64,000 nucleotides of DNA, taken from NCBI GenBank assembly GCA_028023455.1, contig JAQFVV010007257.1:56083-120082 (forward strand), read 5' to 3'. Source of the stretch: Epiperipatus broadwayi (Eukaryota; Onychophora; Udeonychophora; Euonychophora; Peripatidae). The position numbers were made by a program, and so were the translations under genes. Within the stretch, counting starts at the first letter, position 1. The number at the start of each line of letters is the position of its first letter. The notes under the pieces were generated by a model. It searched no databases. It was not told where the DNA came from and saw only the letters and a list, made by a program, of their open reading frames with translations. Positions 58,198 through 64,000 of this stretch are shown here, in pieces.

Positions 58198-61100
58198 TGT
58201 AACGAGCACAGACGTTCGTTACATTGGGTTTTTTTTTATTTATATGAAAGTAAATTAAAAAGTTCACATTTAAAAATTTTCTTTAAGAATTAAAAATTGA
58301 AATTAAATATCATCTTAAACTCGTATATATTAAATCGCACAGATAAAAAAAATTATTAAAATAAAACTGTATTAAAAATAGAAAAGGTATTTTAAAAACA
58401 AAAACTTAAAAAGATTTAGAGATAAAAATATATCTTTAATCTTGAAAAACACAGAAATTAATCAGAAATGGAAATGATTGTTAATTAGTTAAATGTAAAC
58501 CAGCCTTGGGCATTTAAATGTAAAAACATCAGTCAGATAGGAAAACAATAGAAACAAATAGCCAATGAAAGAAATCCATCAGGAAATCGGACCCCAGTGA
58601 AAGGATCATCACATCGATGACATAATGCCAAGTCAATCCTTTGAATACATATAAAAGGAAAATTTGGAAATTATTAAGGAGTGATTGGTAATTATTATTA
58701 CGAGAAGATGGAGATGTATTAAGGCAGAGAGTTGGTGGTGAAGGGATGGAAAGACACATGTTCAATCCCTTCAGTTGTTATAAAATGGAAAAATGAAACA
58801 TCGCTTTTTTTATATTTAGAGGACCACAGGATCATCAGGAAATTTAACGCTGGATTTCAAACAGCAAGCAACTGTAAAAGATGAACATTTCTAAAACCGT
58901 AAGAACTTTATAAAATATAACGAACAATATTAATTTGAAAACACTAAGAACTTTAAATTTTAAACTTTCCTAGTATTTAATTGTTACAAATAGAATCCTA
59001 TCTGACCAAACTAAATTCTTTATTAATAGTGTTATTTGATGTATTTTTTTCTTATTTATGTAAAATCATTTCCATTTATTTATCTTTTGTTCTTTAAGTT
59101 TTTATCATGATTTTTTGTTTTTCGTTAAATTAATTATATAAATGTTAAACTTAAGTCGGGCATGAATGGCTGTATAGATTTGTAAAGTTATATTAGGGGA
59201 GGGTAATCTTAGGTTATTTGTGTCCTTGTTAAATTGGGTCAATGGATTGGATATATTGATGTAGTTAGTAGATGTAGTCGGAGATTCGCTACTGGCAGAA
59301 TCGCTTCATACGCCACACTCTCCCGTTTTGCCTATGGAAGGAATTATAAGACGCAGAGTGCAGTTCCTTTCTATGGAGTTTTTTTTTTATTGCTCTTCTT
59401 GTCAGATAGATGTAATATTCCTATTTGAAGAGAGGCAATTTCTTCTCTTAACTTTTTGGTGCCACCGTATTTCGTATTACATTGAATACATCGATGTATC
59501 AGATGGATTGGCACCAGTTTGGCTACGACTTTTAGCCTAAGGTTAAATAGGGATAGAATGTTTATTTTCAAAAGCAAATTTATGTAGTCTATTCATACTT
59601 GACACTAAATAAAAATGCATTAAATTTAAGTTGTTTATAGGCATTTGCATGGATTCGTTATCGGTTAATTATGTTTTGTATTTCATATTTGATCAAAATA
59701 TATAGACATTCGATAAATAATGATACCTTCCTGGTGAGTATCTAAAATGTATTTATTCGGATGTCTTTTAAGTTATTGGTGACAATGCAAGTATCTTATG
59801 GTGAATACTATTGGGTTATGTATAAATTTCCCTCCACAATTGTCAGTAAACAATAATTTTGTCTTTTGATCGTTTATGTTTATTTTGAAATGTTTTTGAC
59901 CATGAAATCTATGTAACCGATCTATATTCAACATTATAAACAAGCTTTCATAAATTTATCTGTGCGAACTTAATTAAAATGTAAAATTAGAATATAATAG
60001 TAATTAAATGTAAATTAAAGTCAAAAATCAAAGTTAAAAATGTAAGTTAAATTTTGAAATGTAAAACTAATACTAAAATAATTTTAAATCTTATATATAT
60101 GTGAAATAAATAAATGTTTGTGTGTTAATTACTGGCAGTGGCTTATTTTATTCTTTTTTTTATATACTCTTAGATTATATTATTAAATCTCTGCTATTCC
60201 ACTGAGCTAGTGACATGGGCTAACGACCGGATGCAAAATATATTTTAGATACTCACCAGGAAGGTATCATTATTTATCGAATGTCTATATATTTTGATCA
60301 AATATGAAATACAAAACATAATTAACCGATAACGAATCCATGCAAATGCCTATAAACAACTTAAATTTAATGCATTTTTATTTAGTGTCAAGTATGAATA
60401 GACTACATAAATTTGCTTTTGAAAATAAACATTCTATCCCTATTTAACCTTAGGCTAAAAGTCGTAGCCAAACTGGTGCCAATCCATCTGATACATCGAT
60501 GTATTCAATGTAATACGAAATACGGTGGCACCAAAAAGTTAAGAGAAGAAATTGCCTCTCTTCAAATAGGAATATTACATCTATCTGACAAGAAGAGCAA
60601 TAAAAAAAAAACTCCATAGAAAGGAACTGCACTCTGCATCTTATAATTCCTTCCATAGGCAAAACGGGAGAGTGTGGTGTATGAAGCGATTCTGCCAGTA
60701 GCGAATCTCCGACTACATCTACTAACTACATCAATATATCCAATCCATTGACCCAATTTAACAAGGACACAAATAACCTAAGATTACCCTCCCCTAATAT
60801 AACTTTACAAATCTATACAGCCATTCATGCCCGACTTAAGTTTAACATTTATATAATTAATTTAACGAAAAACAAAAAATCATGATAAAAACTTAAAGTA
60901 CAAAAGATAAATAAATGGAAATGATTTTACATAAATAAGAAAAAAATACATCAAATAACACTATTAATAAAGAATTTAGTTTGGTCAGATAGGATTCTAT
61001 TTGTAACAATTAAATACTACGAAAGTTTAAAATTTAAAGTTCTTAGTGTTTTCAAATTAATATTGTTTGTTATATTTTATAAAGTTCTTACGGTTTTAGA

Positions 61101-61783
61101 AATGTTCATCTTTTACAGTTGCTTGCTGTTTGAAATCCAGCGTTAAATTTCCTGATGATCCTGTGGTCCTCTAAATATAAGAAAAGCGATGTTTCATTTT
61201 TCTATTTTATAACAACTGAAGGGATTGAATGTGCATCTTTCCCTCCCTTCACCACCAACTCTCCGCCTTAATACATCTCCGTCTTCTGGTAATAATAATT
61301 ACCAATCACTCCTTAATAATTTCCAAATTTTCCTTTTATATGTATTCGAAGGATTGACTTGGCATTATGTCATCGATGTGATGATCCTTTCGTTGAGGTC
61401 CGATTTCCCGATGGATTTCTTTCATTGGCTATTTGTTTTTATTGTTTTTCTATCTGACTGATGTTTTTACATTTAAATGGTTTACATTTAACTAATTAAC
61501 AATCATTTCCATTTCTGATTAATTTCTGTGTTTTTCAAGATTAAAGATATATTTTTATCTCTTAATCTTTTTAAGTTTTTGTTTTTAAAATACCTTTTCT
61601 ATTTTTAATACAGTTTTATTTTAATAATTTTTTTTATCTGTGCGATTTAATATATACGAGTTTAAGATGATATTTAATTTCAATTTTTAATTCTTAAAGA
61701 AAATTTTTAAATGCGAACTTTTTAATTTACTTTCATATAAATAAAAAACAACAACAATATAACGAACGTCTGTGCTCGTTACA
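58198..61783. mobile_element. 3.6 kb near-perfect palindrome, inverted dimer of the 2 kb repeat
   Basis: Arms of about 1.55 kb (58198-59752 and 60236-61783) are near-identical inverted copies, so open frames come in mirrored pairs (59371-59577 with 60413-60619, 59328-59540 with 60450-60662, 59234-59428 with 60562-60756, 58529-58765 with 61225-61461). The ends read TGTAACGAGCACAGACGTTC on both strands and lie in (TA)n. Most of the right half matches the 52.2-54.16 kb monomer. The roughly 480-base spacer holds the part of the monomer present once. No enzyme motif is seen in the mirrored frames. Confidence 0.88.
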
Positions 61784-62154
61784 ATATATATATATATGGA
61801 TTTTTTATATGTATATGTATGTTTTGAAGATATGTATCTATATATTTTTGATATACATATGTATTTTATGTCTATTTTTTACATGTATATGAAGTAATGG
61901 TTATATGTTTATATCATTCAGTATTATAGCTCTGATGAAGAATGCAGGACAGTTGAAACTGTGAAGAAAATAAAGGATTTATATTTTAAAAAATTTTGCA
62001 TTAGAGTGTATATGAGGGGAGTCATTGTAAGCAATATGCGTTTGCCCATTTTGGCAAATGCTTCTTTATGTCCCATAAAATCCATATTATATTAATAATG
62101 TTTGCATTACAATTGAATCTATATTTTGTAATAAAAGCTCTGTTTTTTTCCATA

Positions 62155-62251
62155 TGTCATAGCATCAGCTGAGAGACGAACCCACAACAACCGTCTGCAA
62201 CCAACTGCTTGCTTGCAAGATGGCTGTGCTGACCTCTCAGCTAACAATGCT
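62155..62251 (-). mobile_element. Mini-SINE, tRNA-like, diverged copy
   Basis: Same tRNA-like unit on the minus strand, with box B-like GTGGGTTCGTCTCTCAGCTG (changed from GCGGGTTCGCTTCCCG) and a duplicated CAACTGCTTG-like anticodon region. The poly(A) is short (seen as TTTTTTT before CCATATG). No clear target duplication. Confidence 0.75.
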
Positions 62252-62820
62252 TTTAATGCTATATCTATAAGTAATTGTAGGATTACTTAATCATAAATAA
62301 AATGTGTTAAAAAAACTACAAATCTAATTAGTTTTAATGCAATGATAGCCAAGACAAATACAGAAACAGTAGCTTGCATATACACACACACACAAATGTA
62401 AGGCTACTTAAATTTCACTTCTACATTTATTATATGATGCATTTTCTCTTGCTTCACTCTGTCATTTTTGACTCTTCACACTCTAAGATATCCTCAAGAA
62501 CAAACTAACTAACAGTTGAATTATCCTAACTGCCATTGACAATAATTTTTATCATAGAAAAATTACCTTTTCGACCATATTTTAGATCGTTTTCCTAATA
62601 ATCCAAAACAACATAGTCAAAGAACACTCTTAAATCAGCCTACTTTGAAATAATTAATATTAATTTTATAAAGCTAATTCACTCGTTTCTAATTCTCTAT
62701 AATAATTAATATTTTATACTGAATAAATTTTAGTCACGGCAATCACCAAGTTTATTTAATTAGTGGATGAACTTCACTCTAGTTGCCATGTTCAATAGGA
62801 AAATGACTTTATTATTGTGT

Positions 62821-63138
62821 TTTGAAATAAATCGAGATACTGCCAAATCTCTGGCACTCATTACAATAGTTAACCGACAACCAATCAGATGTCAGGGATA
62901 GCTGTCCAAATGACATCCAAACCTAAACACACAACAAAGATTTCAAACCTAAATGGTTATGACTGGCTTAGATATATAGAAAGAAAAGAGAAAAAGATGG
63001 CCACCCTTTTCTCGTAAAATCTTTGTTGTGTGTTTAGGTTTGGATGTCATTTGGACAGCTATCCCTGACATCTGATTGGCTGTCAGTTAAGTATTGTAAT
63101 GAGCGCTAGAGATTTGGCAGTACCTCGATTTATTTTGA
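62821..63138. mobile_element. Palindromic MITE with arms of about 120 bases
   Basis: Left arm 62821-62943 and right arm 63017-63138 are almost perfect inverted copies, from AAATAAATCGAG at the outer ends through GATGTCAGGGATAGCTGTCC to CACACAACAAAGATTT. The 73-base centre is unpaired. No coding capacity, and no other copy in the window. Confidence 0.85.
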
Positions 63139-63872
63139 TTTTCAACTGTCTGCGCTTCAGAAATTAAAATATTATTTATTGTATTTTATATCTTTTTTTT
63201 TCAACTATTAAGTAAATATATTTGATGATTGTCACAGGACTATATTTATTCAGTATAAAAGTATTACATGGCATTTAATAAGACCAGTGTAATTGATAAG
63301 TTGGTGCCTATGATTATGATCCCCCAAAATTGTTAAATTATCAAATAAAATTTAATCTTTTCTTGGAAAGCATGTTAACGTTACTTATAGAATTATATTA
63401 TGAGATATGAGTATTTATTATACTCTTCTAAAAATGTGTGAAATATCTCTACTCTATAAAATTAATATAAGTCCTTTAAAAATAAATTAACATTGAAATA
63501 TATAGGCTGATATAAGATTGTTTTCTGATCATTATTGTTCTCAACAACTCTCTTTCTCTCTTTAGAAAAAAGATCTAAAATATAATAGGAAATGTCATTT
63601 TACTACTATAAAAAGTTAGTGAACATGGAATACTTCATTTATTAGATAAAGAGATTTGGTGATATTATCATAAGACTATATTTATTCAGTATAAAGTATT
63701 ATTTATAATTTTACATTATGATGCATTTATTTATTATAAAGTCTTATAAATGAGTAAAATATTTCTATTGTAAAAAATTAATATCAGACCTTACAAAAAC
63801 AAATTACATCAAAATATATAGGTTGACTTAAGATTTGTCTCTGGTTATTGTTGTTCTGGATAACCATATATT

Positions 63873-64000
63873 GTAACGGTCAGAATCGTCTATCTCGCTA
63901 ACACACTGCAGAATTCAAACCCCAGACATGAAACTGAACATTCTAGGAGGGGTTGCCTTCTAGATATACTAAGTTCGAATCTAAAGCCCAAATTTCACAG
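63873..64000 (+). other. Possible start of another TGTAACG-ended element
   Basis: After TATAT, the sequence TGTAACGGTCAGAATCG begins like the ends of the palindrome at 58198 (TGTAACGAGCACAG). It continues into sequence not seen elsewhere in the window, with GATTCGAACTTAGTATATCT-like text on the other strand near the edge. The window ends before it can be judged. Confidence 0.3.

Larger units (their letters stand above)
51836..62040. repeat. Outer arms of a 10 kb nested inverted-repeat block
   Basis: The left arm (about 51836-52109) and right arm (about 61784-62040) are inverted copies. Shared marks are ACTCCCCTCATATACACT, GGACAGTTGAAACTGT read outward on both sides, and the TTCAAAACATACA run before a (TA)n. 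They are the same sequence as the arms of the small palindrome at 22512-22760. The 9.7 kb between them begins exactly at the (TA)n centre, so larger repeats inserted into the middle of a small palindrome. Confidence 0.75.

Overview
This is a very AT-rich eukaryotic window, almost certainly from an invertebrate animal. No host gene lies in it complete. The mix of Penelope-like elements with GIY-YIG domains, an RTE-type LINE, a KIAA1586-type hAT transposon, tRNA-derived SINEs and many palindromic short elements fits a mollusc, cnidarian, arachnid or flatworm equally well. I do not name a species.

Host coding content is sparse and split by introns. Two exons on the minus strand (51092-51435 and 47507-47726) have good splice sites and matching phase, and encode a Ser/Pro-rich, apparently disordered protein of unknown function. 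A terminal exon at 24017-24104 also matches in phase and composition. A second minus-strand exon (25205-25367) and a possible first exon near 39.1 kb may belong to another gene. On the plus strand, exons at 11984-12065 and 12745-12911 splice in phase into a signal-peptide-like segment plus a Cys-rich Ly6/three-finger-like start.

Most of the rest is mobile DNA. From left to right: a truncated 1.6 kb repeat (1-1618); small palindromes; Penelope-like fragments in both orientations (5.2-7.0 kb); a minisatellite (7.69-8.22 kb) and a 351-bp tandem duplication (8.73-9.44 kb); hammerhead-bearing repeats (11.2-17.5 kb); a hAT transposon bounded by an exact 8-bp target duplication (18515-21756); minisatellites and MITEs (23-29 kb); a second, short hAT element with an exact 8-bp duplication (30574-31043); SINE and MITE copies (31.6-33.6 kb); an RTE LINE between long inverted arms (34.25-36.74 kb); a second RTE copy interrupted by a nested SINE dimer (36.74-38.12 kb); Penelope-like pieces (40.6-43.1 kb); MITEs (43.9-45.9 kb); the split gene (47.5-51.4 kb); and a roughly 10 kb nest of inverted repeats (51.84-62.04 kb), with a 3.6 kb near-perfect palindrome inside it.

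Two themes stand out. First, several copies of one repeat family carry a recognisable type I hammerhead ribozyme core. In the copy at 40280-40323 all three stems and the conserved core can be drawn. Second, unrelated repeat families (a tRNA-Lys-like SINE, the hammerhead repeats, Penelope-like ends and the 2 kb repeat) recur as inverted dimers with the 3' ends facing outward. This points to a shared mechanism that makes head-to-head dimers.
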